A DNA stretch of 39,802 bases from a virus, in IMG/VR virus record IMGVR_UViG_3300047586_000011, positions 1 through 39,802 of that record; one strand, written 5' to 3'. Shown here one piece after another: positions 7,523 to 14,985 of this stretch; position 1 is the first letter of the stretch; every line of letters begins with the position of its first letter. The notes below the pieces were generated by a model, which had not been told where the DNA came from, made no database searches, and saw only the letters and a list, made by a program, of their open reading frames with translations. The translations under genes and the position numbers were made by a program.

Positions 7523-9166
7523 CTACGCCTTCGGGGCGTTCGGTCGAACGGGCGTCATCGGTTCGGGGGTCTCGGGCAGCTTGCCGGCGTCGGACGGCGT
7601 CGGGCTGGCTTCGGGCGCGTCTGGCGAAGCACCAAAGCCTGAGCCGACCTCGAACGGGCTGGGTGCGCTGGACTTCCGCTCGTCCGCGATCCGGGCGACT
7701 TCGGCCTGGACCTCATCCTCGGACCAGTCGGGATGCAGCATCGCCACCAGCGTCTCGTCCGAGCCTGCCTCAGCGGATCGGATCGCGCCGACCGTCGCGG
7801 CCGTCTCAGAGATGTCGACCATGATGGAGTCCGCCATCGTGACCGTGGGGGTGAAGACCTCGATCGGGGTCTCGAAGACTTCCTTGTCGATCAGGAGTAT
7901 GTGGCGCTGGACCCGTGCGATGGCCGGGCCCCACCAGTTGCCCTTGCGCCGAAGGGTGAGCTGCGTTCGGTTCTCGCGGATCCGGAGCGCCTTGGCTGCC
8001 TCTGCCGTTCCGCCGTCGCGCATCATCAACCCGAAGGTCTGAGGCGAATAGCCGGCGTTCCCGACCATCCGGAGGATCAGGCCATCGATGGTGGCCTGGT
8101 GCTCCTCGAAACGGATAGCGAACTGGTGAGCGAGCATCCCGTTCTTCTGGGCGCTCTGCGGGTCCATGTCGACCGGGGTGTAGACCTCGTCATCGACGTG
8201 GAACTTGCCCTCTTTGCCGAGGAAGTCGCGCGGCACGACGATCCGCGCCTTGGCGAGCCGAATGTCGCGCATCCAACTGGCGTAGGTTTCGTCGAGCGCA
8301 TCGAGGAACCCCTCGCTGCCCTGGTAGTCGGACCCGCCGAGATCGGAGGCCCGATCCAGTCGGTTCGGGCGGGAGTTGGGGACGTATTCGACGTCGAGTT
8401 CGTCGAAGGGAAGCGTGACGGTCGGCGTCAGGCCGGCAGTCTCGGTCCGGACGGAGAGGTTGCGCGCCTCGCCGAGTCGAGCGGCCGTGCCTTCGTAGAG
8501 GCCGTGCGTGATCTGCCCGGGCTCGTGAAGCTCGAGGTGACGCCAGACCTTCTTGTCCTTCGTCGTCTCGAGGATCCGATGGAATAAGACCGAGGCCAGG
8601 ATGCCCCATCGGAAGACCGGGATGGCGTTGTCCGCCTGAGCGATGGCGAGGATCGGCCAGGGCCGCAGAGTCTTGTCCCAGGCGGGGTACAGATAGACGC
8701 CGCCGAACGGAGACGCGGACTCGGCCGCTTCGATCAGGCGGTTGACCATGCCGCCCTCTTCGATCAGCTCGCGCAGCCGATCCTCGCACTTGCCGGCGGC
8801 GGTGTTCGCGGGAGCGGGCTTGACGGGTTCAGTGTCACCCTCGGGGGGTTCGGTCGCCTCGTGCGCCTCTTGGATACGACACTGCGGCGGCTCACCGAAG
8901 AGCAGGGACGCGCCGTAGGCCGAGAGATCGGAGGCGAAGGGAACGTGCAGCGGTGCCGCCTGCTGGCCTGTCGGGGAGACCTTGCCGAGCCGGTTCCAGA
9001 ACCGATACCACGGGGAGGGAGAGCCTGGTCGAGACTCCGCTGTGGCATAGACGCTCTTGAGTTGCTCCGGGTCGCCGCTGTACCAGGCCGCCCATTCGAT
9101 GAACTTCTCGTAGGTCTTCGCGACGGCGAGTGGCGGCCAGGGCTGGTCACCGGAAGGGAGCGGCAT
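7523..9166 (-). CDS. Portal protein
   Basis: 547 residues, the typical size for an SPP1/A118-type portal. The start holds the actinophage-like opening with YEKFIEWAAWYSGD, followed by WYRFWNRLGK and HVPFASDLSAYGASLLFGEPP, which are hallmarks of this portal group. The C-terminal third is helical with a Pro/Ala-rich acidic tail. Portal dodecamers form the DNA entry vertex, dock the terminase and later bind the head-tail connectors encoded at 38.0-38.7 kb across the circular junction. An AGGAGGCCAAC ribosome-binding site precedes the ATG. The position between TerL and the MuF protein is canonical. Confidence 0.92.
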   Translation of the reverse strand: MPLPSGDQPWPPLAVAKTYEKFIEWAAWYSGDPEQLKSVYATAESRPGSPSPWYRFWNRLGKVSPTGQQAAPLHVPFASDLSAYGASLLFGEPPQCRIQEAHEATEPPEGDTEPVKPAPANTAAGKCEDRLRELIEEGGMVNRLIEAAESASPFGGVYLYPAWDKTLRPWPILAIAQADNAIPVFRWGILASVLFHRILETTKDKKVWRHLELHEPGQITHGLYEGTAARLGEARNLSVRTETAGLTPTVTLPFDELDVEYVPNSRPNRLDRASDLGGSDYQGSEGFLDALDETYASWMRDIRLAKARIVVPRDFLGKEGKFHVDDEVYTPVDMDPQSAQKNGMLAHQFAIRFEEHQATIDGLILRMVGNAGYSPQTFGLMMRDGGTAEAAKALRIRENRTQLTLRRKGNWWGPAIARVQRHILLIDKEVFETPIEVFTPTVTMADSIMVDISETAATVGAIRSAEAGSDETLVAMLHPDWSEDEVQAEVARIADERKSSAPSPFEVGSGFGASPDAPEASPTPSDAGKLPETPEPMTPVRPNAPKA

Positions 9167-9199
9167 GTTGGCCTCCTGCTTTGGGCGAATGATACTCGG

Positions 9200-10477
9200 T
9201 CACGCGGCCATCTCGACCGGGTTCAGTAGGTCACGCCACCTCGAGCGAGTGCCGCGGATGCCGTAGCGCAGGGCGTCCGGGGCGTGATCGTCGACCTTGA
9301 TGGGCGCGTCCTGGCCCTTCGCCGTCGCCTCGGGATCCCAGGCGTAGGACGTGAGTTCGATCCATGCCTGGGCCATCGTCGGCGAGTGGATCAGGAGCAG
9401 CTTATTCGCGAAGAGCGAGGCGACGTCCTGGAGACCCTCGAGGACGGCGTTGTCAGCCAGGCGGACGCCGGGGACGCCGTCGCGGTGGAGCTGGAGGATC
9501 AGAGCGTTCGCGGACGGGTCGACGTAGACGTACTCGGGCTGCTGAGGCAGTGTCGCGCACCACTTCCGGAACTCTGCCGTTTGCTCCGGGATCGTCAGCT
9601 GGCGCCCGACCTTGCGGGAGTCGTGGCGCCATTCGTGGTGGGCGTAGAGCTTCTGGTCCCGGCCCATCGAGAGAGCGATGAAGACAGTCGGGTTGGTCGT
9701 GCCGTAGTCGACGCACGCTACCGTCCACTCGAGCCCGGGCAGGCGGTGGAGAGCATCGTCCTGGGGGAGCTCGGAGCGGAGAAGGTCATCGCCGAGCGTG
9801 TCATAGACAGCCCCTTCGGCGACTACCCATTCGCCGTCGATGAAGCGGCGGTGCCAGAGCCCCGTGAGCTCGCGGGAGAGGCTGTCGACGTAGCCGTCCG
9901 GCAGCCAGGGGTTGTCCGAGAGAACGAAGTGCCGGCGCTCGAGCCCGAGCTCGTCGGCACGGAGCAGGAAGTCTCGGTTGAGCCAGTGGGCGGGCGTGTC
10001 CGGGTTGGTCGTTCCCAGGAAGACGGCGCCCTCGACCCGGAGGCGCGTGGTCATCATCTTGAAAAACGACTCCGGCCAGAGCACGACCTCGTCGCCGTAG
10101 CAGCCCGCCAGAGTGGCGCCGCGGATCTTCCCCTCCGCCTTGACGTCGCTGGCGCCGATCAGGAAGTGACGCCGCCCGAGGATCAGGTACTCGGTCGACG
10201 CGCCGCCGGCCGGGATCCGGTGACAGTGTTTGACGCCGACCATCTCCTGTATCGGCACGATCACGTTTCGGTAGATCGTCGACTCGGTTCTGCCGGCGAG
10301 CATCAACGGACCGGGCGGCGCCTCCTCGCGGAGCCAGCGGAACCAGCGCAGGATCGACGTGATCGTCTTGGCACTCGACACCGAGCCGTCGTAGATGTTC
10401 AGCCGCCGGAGGGACGCGGCGTAGGCGGCCCGGGGAGCGCCTTGGGGCCACTGAGACGGAGGCTGTATGCCGAGCAT
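9200..10477 (-). CDS. terL: Terminase large subunit
   Basis: 425 residues. The ATPase half has a Walker A-like GSVSSAKT (31-38), a Walker B block ending in DE (D129-E130), and the coupling motif TTNPD (156-160). The RNase H-fold nuclease half has VDYGTTNP (D257), VDPSA (D320) and VDDHAPDALRYG (D401), the three acidic positions expected to bind metal. It packages DNA into the prohead by cleaving concatemers. It starts 2 nt after the stop of the methyltransferase-TerS fusion gene and is followed by the portal. The TerL clade should indicate cos or headful packaging, which I cannot determine by eye. The circular assembly favours headful or a circular intermediate. Confidence 0.95.
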   Translation of the reverse strand: MLGIQPPSQWPQGAPRAAYAASLRRLNIYDGSVSSAKTITSILRWFRWLREEAPPGPLMLAGRTESTIYRNVIVPIQEMVGVKHCHRIPAGGASTEYLILGRRHFLIGASDVKAEGKIRGATLAGCYGDEVVLWPESFFKMMTTRLRVEGAVFLGTTNPDTPAHWLNRDFLLRADELGLERRHFVLSDNPWLPDGYVDSLSRELTGLWHRRFIDGEWVVAEGAVYDTLGDDLLRSELPQDDALHRLPGLEWTVACVDYGTTNPTVFIALSMGRDQKLYAHHEWRHDSRKVGRQLTIPEQTAEFRKWCATLPQQPEYVYVDPSANALILQLHRDGVPGVRLADNAVLEGLQDVASLFANKLLLIHSPTMAQAWIELTSYAWDPEATAKGQDAPIKVDDHAPDALRYGIRGTRSRWRDLLNPVEMAA

Positions 10478-10479
10478 GG

Positions 10480-11673
10480 TCAGTGGTCGTCCGTCTCGGG
10501 TTCGGCCGGCGTGGCCGCGGGGAGACGGAGGAAGGCGTCGACGTCAGTGAGCGAGCCGGGGTCAGCCTCGCGGTAGATGTCATGCCGACCGTAGTCCTGG
10601 TAGTACCGGCGCTCGAGGAACCAGGCGGCGGCCTGCCACGACTTCGGCGCGGCGGCCCGGACGTGTTCAAGCATCGAGAGCACGGCCTCGGCCTGGGCTT
10701 TTTGGACTGCCCCTCCGAACTCCGGATCGTCCGTCTCCCACTTGGCGAGGGTGTCGAGAGAGATACCCGCTGCCTGGGCGGAGTGCGTTCGGGTGTTTCC
10801 GCCTTTGAGAGCCAGGAGGATGATCTCGCGAGCTTCGGGTGTTCGTTTGGTAGGGTGGCCTGGGGGATGAGGCGGAAGAGGAGCCGGGTGCCGCTCGAGC
10901 CAGAGGGCGATAGCCGGGATGTTGCCGGAGCGAGCTGCATCGTAGAGAGCCTTCTCGACCTGGGATCGTTCGTCAGTGGCGACCTCGGGCGGAGGGCCGA
11001 GGTCGGGCGCGGAGGCGGTGCGTTCGACCACGACGCCCCAATAGAGCATGTCGTATCGGAGATAGTGCATCTGCTGGCTGATCCGATATGAAGCCAGGGT
11101 CTTTTCGAGGAAGGGGAGCACCGTCTCGACCCACCACGTAGAGCGTTGGTGCCGTCGCTGGCTGAGGGTGCCTTCCTTGACTCCAGAACGGGGGAGCGGA
11201 ACCAGGATGCGCGTCCGGCTGTCGCGGTTGGCGTTCAGCATCCCGTCCGTGCCGAAGATCACGACTCGGTCGGCGAGCTTGGCGTTCTGCCAGAAGCTCA
11301 CCAGGGCTTTGTACGGGTTCGAGTAGCTGTCGAGATCGGCCAGGGCGAAGGGCTCTTCGACGTCAGGGAAGGGCCAGGCGTCGCAGTCGAAGACGCGGAC
11401 CGTGGATCCGGGAAGACGCTTCGCGGCAGTCGCGACTCGTTCCGGGTCCAGGTCCGCGCCGTAGATCGTTCTGCCTGAGTAGAGCTCGACGGCTATGTCA
11501 CCGTCGCCGATGAAGGGGACGTAGAACGCTCCCTCAGAGGCCGAGGCCAGGAGGTCCCGCCGGAGCAGGATCTTGCGATGCAGGTCGACGTGCTGAGCCT
11601 TGCCCGTCGACGCCGCGATCTTCCCGGCGCGTTTCGGGGTACTGCTCCCAGCGTTCGCCATCGAGTTCGACAC
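10480..11673 (-). CDS. Methyltransferase-terminase small subunit fusion
   Basis: 397 residues with two regions. Residues about 30-230 look like a Rossmann SAM methyltransferase: FYVPFIGDGDIAVELY (50-65) as motif I, YGADLDPER (71-79) as motif II, and ADLDSYSNPY (112-121) in the motif IV position, reminiscent of the DxDPFGS block of Trm1-type enzymes. Residues 278-365 are a terminase small subunit: a helix-turn-helix (NTRTHSAQAAGISLDTLAKW), a helical oligomerisation region, and the ERRYYQDYGRHD ending common in TerS proteins. It precedes terL by 2 nt, as TerS should. The first 46 codons overlap the Gp68-like gene by 140 bp in another frame. If both halves work, the protein could link modification of phage DNA or RNA to packaging. 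Confidence 0.82.
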   Translation of the reverse strand: MSNSMANAGSSTPKRAGKIAASTGKAQHVDLHRKILLRRDLLASASEGAFYVPFIGDGDIAVELYSGRTIYGADLDPERVATAAKRLPGSTVRVFDCDAWPFPDVEEPFALADLDSYSNPYKALVSFWQNAKLADRVVIFGTDGMLNANRDSRTRILVPLPRSGVKEGTLSQRRHQRSTWWVETVLPFLEKTLASYRISQQMHYLRYDMLYWGVVVERTASAPDLGPPPEVATDERSQVEKALYDAARSGNIPAIALWLERHPAPLPPHPPGHPTKRTPEAREIILLALKGGNTRTHSAQAAGISLDTLAKWETDDPEFGGAVQKAQAEAVLSMLEHVRAAAPKSWQAAAWFLERRYYQDYGRHDIYREADPGSLTDVDAFLRLPAATPAEPETDDH

Positions 11674-12520
11674 CTATCTCCGTCCGCGGAGCCGCGGATT
11701 GCTTGAAGAAGAAGGGTACACCGGCCGAGAGTGCGCGATCCCGAAGGTCACGGGCCCAGGCATGATCCATCGGACGATAGCCGGGGCCCGACTCGCCACC
11801 GACGATCAGCCAGCCGATGCCGGCAAGGTTGAGCCCCGTCCAGCCGGTGCCGTTGCAGGCCTCGCACCCTATCTGGACTTCTCGTTCGGCTTGAACTTCG
11901 ATGGGGCAGTTGCGGCAGTAGCCGACGCAATCGGGAGCATGGCGCGCTTCTGAGTAGCTTTCGGAGCCGACCGTGTAACCATCTCCCTGGCAGTCCGGGC
12001 ACCGATGCACGAGCGGCGTGAGCAGTGGCTCGGCGGAGATGACGCGGACGTCGACCGGGATCTCGCGGAGCACATCGGCGCGGTAGGTGAAGCGGTCGTT
12101 CTCGATCGTGGTGCCGAGCCAGATGTGCGGCGGGACGCGGTCAAGGCCCCAGCCCCGGAGCCGACCACGGATGTAGTCGCGCATCCGTTCCGGGCGCTTC
12201 GTGAGGACGATGTAGTCGTGCTGGTCGGCGCGTTCCATGACCTCGAACACGTCGTCGATCTGGCTTTCGGTGAAGCCCTCAAAGAACAGGTCGCTCATCG
12301 AGTCGACGAAGACCCGCCGGCCTTCCTTCCACCGGATCGGATCCTTGAGCTTCCACGGCTTGAACACGGGATCGAAGCCGACCGGGAAGGCGGGAGAGCC
12401 GCGCTGCCGTTCGGCGAAGGTCTTGGCGTAGCAGTGGGCGCAGCCGGGCGAGACTTCGATGCAGCCCGACATCGGGTTCCATGTCGAGCCGGCCCAGCGG
12501 ATACGGGTCGCGTCAGCCAC
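11534..12520 (-). CDS. Gp37/Gp68-family (DUF5131) radical-SAM-like protein
   Basis: About 328 residues. Near the N-terminus, TWNPMSGC (C20) is followed by SPGCAHCYA (C27, C30), the spaced cysteine set of the Gp37/Gp68 family, which resembles radical-SAM/SPL iron-sulfur centres. Later blocks VDSMSDLF, DYIVLTKRPERM, WLGTTIEN, SAEPLL, IVGGESGPG and FFFKQ are all family landmarks. An insertion at about 178-235 carries two DnaJ-like CxxCxGxG units plus a CxxC pair, probably binding zinc. The GTG at 12520 overlaps the upstream stop and replaces the upstream ATG at 12544, which has no ribosome-binding site. The 45 residues after WEQYPE run through the next gene's start and look like read-on tail. 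Function unknown in phages; DNA repair or nucleotide modification is proposed for relatives. Confidence 0.85.
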   Translation of the reverse strand: MADATRIRWAGSTWNPMSGCIEVSPGCAHCYAKTFAERQRGSPAFPVGFDPVFKPWKLKDPIRWKEGRRVFVDSMSDLFFEGFTESQIDDVFEVMERADQHDYIVLTKRPERMRDYIRGRLRGWGLDRVPPHIWLGTTIENDRFTYRADVLREIPVDVRVISAEPLLTPLVHRCPDCQGDGYTVGSESYSEARHAPDCVGYCRNCPIEVQAEREVQIGCEACNGTGWTGLNLAGIGWLIVGGESGPGYRPMDHAWARDLRDRALSAGVPFFFKQSAAPRTEIGVELDGERWEQYPETRREDRGVDGQGSARRPASQDPAPAGPPGLGL

Positions 12521-12947
12521 GGTGGATCTCGTCGCCGAGTGCATCGGCGGTTATGAGGGCGGCCAGGTTGCGGCCGTCCGAACCGCCGTACTCCGGGCAG
12601 TCGGTCGGGTCGGAGTGGGAGGGCCGGCATCGGCATCGAGCCAGCTTTGCGAGAGGGTCGATCCGATCGTCCTCGGCGACGTCGGCGACCTCATCGAGTG
12701 CGGGTCCGTCGAGCCGTGGGCGACTGTCATCGTCGCGCCCGGGATAGTTGCCCTGCCAGTTCGGGCAGCCTATCGCCCCGTTGCACCCATAGCCGACGAT
12801 GATCGGCTCTTCGTGGAACGTGACGACGGGGCCGTAGGTGAAGCCGCCGTCTCCATCCGGCGAGACTTCCTGGATCTCGGTGCAGAGAGTGATCTCGACG
12901 ATCGTGTCGAGCTCGCCGCAGCCGCGGCACTTGTAGACCTTCGTCAT
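12513..12947 (-). CDS. Cysteine-rich hypothetical protein
   Basis: 144 residues. It opens with YKCRGCGELD, a zinc-ribbon-like CxxC, then has CNGAIGC and a third Cys group (CRCRPSHSDPTDC) in the second half. The pattern suggests one or two bound metals. No catalytic motif is visible. Its ATG overlaps the preceding stop (ATGA) and its own stop overlaps the GTG of the Gp68-like gene by 8 nt, so the block is co-translated. It is one of several small Cys-rich proteins in this genome and could be a nucleic-acid-binding adaptor. No family recognised. Confidence 0.75.
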   Translation of the reverse strand: MTKVYKCRGCGELDTIVEITLCTEIQEVSPDGDGGFTYGPVVTFHEEPIIVGYGCNGAIGCPNWQGNYPGRDDDSRPRLDGPALDEVADVAEDDRIDPLAKLARCRCRPSHSDPTDCPEYGGSDGRNLAALITADALGDEIHRG

Positions 12948-13201
12948 GCAGTCATCGCAATCTGCTCGGCACGGCGCCGGGCTGCCACTTTGGAGATCCG
13001 AGCCGCGAGGGCGGAGACCCGGGCGGCGCCGGTCTCGAGGGATGAGTTGGCGGTGCCGGAGTCGAGTAGCTTGGCGGCTCGCTCCAGCCCACCGACGGCG
13101 GCCAGGAGCGCGTGCTCCAGCTCGACCGGCTTGGGATCGTAGGCTGGCATCTCAGCCAGCGTGGTCACGGTCGCGGGCCCGGCCATGAACGAGTCGAACA
13201 T
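12944..13201 (-). CDS. Hypothetical protein, alpha-helical
   Basis: 85 residues, rich in Ala, Leu, Glu and Arg, with two predicted helices (about 27-47 and 55-80) ending in a basic stretch (VAARRRAEQIA). No known motif. If it begins at the ATG at 13201, it overlaps the preceding gene by 50 nt. An internal ATG at 13186 would shorten this overlap to 35 nt. Its stop is coupled by ATGA to the Cys-rich gene. Small basic helical proteins before terminase genes are common in phages and often uncharacterised. Confidence 0.65.
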   Translation of the reverse strand: MFDSFMAGPATVTTLAEMPAYDPKPVELEHALLAAVGGLERAAKLLDSGTANSSLETGAARVSALAARISKVAARRRAEQIAMTA

Positions 13202-13421
13202 CTCGACCCGGGACTCCCGTCATCCGGGCTCCAGCCCAAGCCTTGCGCCAGGCCACAAGGGCCACGGCGCGCTCGTGTCGGATCGTCTGTCGCGCCACCG
13301 AGTCGAGCTGGTAGTCGGCCAGCGCCCGCTCGGCGATCATGGCGCGCTCACCGGGATCGGTGGCATCGCGGAGGACGTAAAGCGCCTCGCGGCGACCATT
13401 GACGGAGGGGCGAGGGATCAT
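13152..13421 (-). CDS. Hypothetical protein, first gene of the packaging operon
   Basis: 89 residues from ATG 13421, which has an AAGGAG ribosome-binding site five bases upstream. The longer GTG at 13436 would place that site inside the coding region, so I reject it. The protein is helical and basic, with ARQTIRHERAVALVAWRKAW in the middle and an Arg-rich C-terminus. It begins about 35 nt after the -10 of the operator-bearing promoter at 13458-13485, so it leads the operon that continues through Gp68, TerS, TerL and the head genes. Function not recognised. Confidence 0.7.
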   Translation of the reverse strand: MIPRPSVNGRREALYVLRDATDPGERAMIAERALADYQLDSVARQTIRHERAVALVAWRKAWAGARMTGVPGRDVRLVHGRARDRDHAG

Positions 13422-13457
13422 CGGGGGCTCCTTCACTAGAGGGGCGAGTACGTCCTA

Positions 13458-13485
13458 AGTATAACCCTTCTGCGGGTTATGTCAA
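13458..13485 (-). promoter_or_regulatory. Promoter with palindromic operator (site 1), packaging operon
   Basis: Minus strand: consensus -35 TTGACA (13485-13480), 16-nt spacer, -10 TATACT (13463-13458). The spacer is almost entirely the palindrome TAACCC-N6-GGGTTA (13462-13479), and the same palindrome sits in three other promoters. It starts just after the stop codon of a zinc-finger gene and reads into the Gp68-TerS-TerL-portal-head operon. A protein on the palindrome would block both promoter hexamers. Confidence 0.85.
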
Positions 13486-13487
13486 GC

Positions 13488-13751
13488 TCAAACGGGCATA
13501 CCGAGGGCCCGCCGGGCGACCTTCCGCCACTCGCAAGCCGGGTCCGGACATAGGACGTCATGGTGCCGGAGTAGCGTCAGAAGGGCGTCCGTGAGGTTCT
13601 GGCGGGCCGTCACCTTGGCTTCGTAGTCGGCGCGGTCGATCGGATCGGCGACGTGCTCGGGGTCGATGCCTTCGGGGATCTCTTGGATATGAACCCAGCG
13701 GGAGGTTCGGTTCTGAACGACCTCAGCGCCGCAGACGGCACAGACCTTCAT
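13488..13751 (-). CDS. Small zinc-finger-like protein
   Basis: 87 residues starting MKVCAVCGAE, with a CxxC near the start and a second Cys pair (CPDPAC) near the end, so a zinc ribbon with widely separated knuckles is likely. The middle (DRADYEAKVTARQNLTDALLTLLRHHD) is a helix. The ATG at 13751 has GGAGAGGAC upstream and overlaps the preceding stop (ATGA); the longer frame from 13862 has no support. Its stop abuts the -35 box of the operator promoter. Possibly a DNA-binding or replication accessory protein; no family recognised. Confidence 0.75.
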   Translation of the reverse strand: MKVCAVCGAEVVQNRTSRWVHIQEIPEGIDPEHVADPIDRADYEAKVTARQNLTDALLTLLRHHDVLCPDPACEWRKVARRALGMPV

Positions 13752-13924
13752 GTCCTCTCCGGGAACCGATTGTCGGTCGACCCTTCGCGAGCCCGCGTGA
13801 GAGCGGCGGCCTGGACGTGTTCGGGACTGTGACCGAGGGCGTACCAGTGGGCCTCGAGCCACCGGGGGATCTCGAACGCGGCGCCGCAGACCGTACAGAC
13901 GTGAGTCTTGCGGAGGGTTCTCAT
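13748..13924 (-). CDS. C2H2-type zinc finger mini-protein
   Basis: 58 residues with a single C2H2-like unit, CTVCGAAFEIPRWLEAHWYALGH: Cys-x2-Cys, 12 residues, His-x5-His, with the internal Phe and Leu expected of the fold. Basic N-terminus (MRTLRKTHV). ATG at 13924 has a GAGGAAGC ribosome-binding site and overlaps the preceding stop (ATGA). It is coupled on both sides to other small genes. Phage C2H2 mini-proteins are usually DNA- or protein-binding regulators; the target here is unknown. Confidence 0.75.
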   Translation of the reverse strand: MRTLRKTHVCTVCGAAFEIPRWLEAHWYALGHSPEHVQAAALTRAREGSTDNRFPERT

Positions 13925-14112
13925 CGCTTCCTCACGTCCCGGGGGAGCAACCAGCGCCGGCAGACGAACCAGTTGAGCCATCGCTGCCAGGTGAACGGCA
14001 GGCGAAGCCGGCCGGCCCAGACGGCATCCTCAAGGCGGGAGTCGAGATCGTCGATCTCCGGCTGGACGTCCTCGTCTCGCTCAGGGAAGATCACCCGCCC
14101 GGTAACGATCAT
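13921..14112 (-). CDS. Hypothetical protein with acidic N-terminal and aromatic/basic C-terminal halves
   Basis: 63 residues. The first half is acidic (FPERDEDVQPEIDDLDSRLED) and the second is Trp- and Arg-rich (FTWQRWLNWFVCRRWLLPRDVRKR), possibly membrane-associating or nucleic-acid-binding. GAGG lies about 7 nt before the ATG at 14112. Its stop overlaps the zinc-finger gene start (ATGA). No known family. The amphipathic C-terminus and the membrane peptide encoded just upstream suggest the two may act together, but that is inference. Confidence 0.6.
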   Translation of the reverse strand: MIVTGRVIFPERDEDVQPEIDDLDSRLEDAVWAGRLRLPFTWQRWLNWFVCRRWLLPRDVRKR

Positions 14113-14211
14113 TCAGAGCCTCGCGACGACAGGCAGGACGATGATGGCGTACAGGATACCGGCCAGAATGACGGTCCAGACTACCCACTCAGGATCGGCT
14201 CGGCGTCTCAT
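14113..14211 (-). CDS. Single-pass membrane mini-protein
   Basis: 32 residues: a basic MRRRADPEW start followed by one hydrophobic segment of about 19 residues (VVWTVILAGILYAIIVLPV) and a short end. The positive N-terminus predicts an N-in orientation. ATG at 14211 overlaps the previous stop (ATGA), and the stop at 14113 is immediately followed by the next ATG. The coupling and clean membrane segment make it credible despite its length. It may be an anti-restriction, superinfection-exclusion or lysis-modulating peptide; nothing distinguishes these. Confidence 0.6.
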   Translation of the reverse strand: MRRRADPEWVVWTVILAGILYAIIVLPVVARL

Positions 14212-14456
14212 CCGAGACCTTTGCGCGCGGCCAGTTGGATGATGCGCGCCCGGCACTTCCGACCGCGGCGAGTGGGCTTCGCGGCATCAAGGACGTGGCG
14301 GCGAAAGAACCGCGGCGGGCCGTTGAACCGGGCGCGTCCGTGGGGCTGGGGATGAGGCTCGGCGAGGGCCTGAGACAGCGTCAGAGTCGGCTCAGGGGCG
14401 CGCGAGCGTCGGAAGTGGGCGAAGAGCCATCTGAGGAAGTCGAGCGGGGTTTTCAC
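14208..14456 (-). CDS. Basic hypothetical protein
   Basis: 82 residues from a GTG at 14456, 4 nt after the RusA stop. It is strongly basic, with FRRSRAPEP, PPRFFRRHV and PTRRGRKCRARIIQLAARKGLG, and the N-terminus (LDFLRWLFAHFRR) is an amphipathic helix. Such composition suggests nucleic-acid binding. The following membrane mini-protein overlaps its stop (ATGA). Directly downstream of a Holliday junction resolvase, it may assist recombination. No family recognised. Confidence 0.6.
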   Translation of the reverse strand: MKTPLDFLRWLFAHFRRSRAPEPTLTLSQALAEPHPQPHGRARFNGPPRFFRRHVLDAAKPTRRGRKCRARIIQLAARKGLG

Positions 14457-14460
14457 GGCG

Positions 14461-14922
14461 TCAGTCTACCCCCGGGATGGGCGCGACCCAAACCTCAGCG
14501 CCGGGCTCGTCGCTGTATGCCTTAGCCGCCGCGATCTTGGCGACTCGGCTGTCATCCTGCCAGAGACCCGAGATCGTGATTGCGTCCAGTAGGGCACGGA
14601 GCAGCTTGTCGAGATCGGGAGCCGTCTTGGAGTAGCGCGGCGCGTTGACCTTGACGCCGTGCGCGCCGTAGTGCGCTTGGGGACGCCGCAGGTAGAAGAC
14701 GACTTTGAGGCTGAGCGCCACGTCCAGGGGCTCGGCGCTATCGCGGGCAGCTCGCGCGGCGGCGATCACATCCTGCCGCCACGTTTTGAGTTCGGCTCCC
14801 ATCTGCTCCACCACCACGACGCGCTGCGTCTTCGGGTTGACGAAGCCTCGCTTGCTTCCCTGGCTCGTGGGATTGCCCGAGACGCGGAAGTGCAGATCGG
14901 GCGTCGGTTCGGTGGGCCACAT
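14461..14922 (-). CDS. rusA: RusA-family Holliday junction resolvase
   Basis: 153 residues. RusA enzymes are dimeric, metal-dependent endonucleases that cut four-way junctions and thereby debranch phage DNA before packaging. Here the N-terminus has the GNPTSQGSKRGFV strand-turn. The core contains PDLDKLLRALLDAI and the following GLWQDDSRV, carrying the acidic residues (PDLD and DD) that bind Mg2+, and it ends with an AKAYSD block. The ATG at 14922 is chosen because AGACGAGGTGA lies five bases upstream; the GTG at 14931 would swallow that site. Separated by a hairpin from the gene upstream. Confidence 0.9.
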   Translation of the reverse strand: MWPTEPTPDLHFRVSGNPTSQGSKRGFVNPKTQRVVVVEQMGAELKTWRQDVIAAARAARDSAEPLDVALSLKVVFYLRRPQAHYGAHGVKVNAPRYSKTAPDLDKLLRALLDAITISGLWQDDSRVAKIAAAKAYSDEPGAEVWVAPIPGVD

Positions 14923-14927
14923 CGTCG

Positions 14928-14938
14928 TCACCTCGTCT
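14928..14938 (-). promoter_or_regulatory. Extended ribosome-binding site AGACGAGGTGA before rusA
   Basis: Second exact copy of the AGACGAGGTGA 11-mer, five bases upstream of the rusA ATG at 14922. It decides the start codon of rusA. Confidence 0.7.
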
Positions 14939-14943
14939 GGGTT

Positions 14944-14979
14944 GCGGGACCGACCGGGAGGGGGTCCAGCCGGTCCCGC
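14944..14979 (-). terminator. Hairpin after the 163-aa protein gene
   Basis: A perfect 9-bp inverted repeat, GCGGGACCG (14944-14952) with CGGTCCCGC (14971-14979). It begins 7 nt past the stop at 14986. No U-tract follows. On the minus strand the 18-nt loop contains ACCCCCTC, an 8-mer also found in the loop of the hairpin at 27495-27523. It may terminate, stabilise mRNA 3' ends, or bind a protein or RNA. Confidence 0.6.
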
Positions 14980-14985
14980 TGGAGT

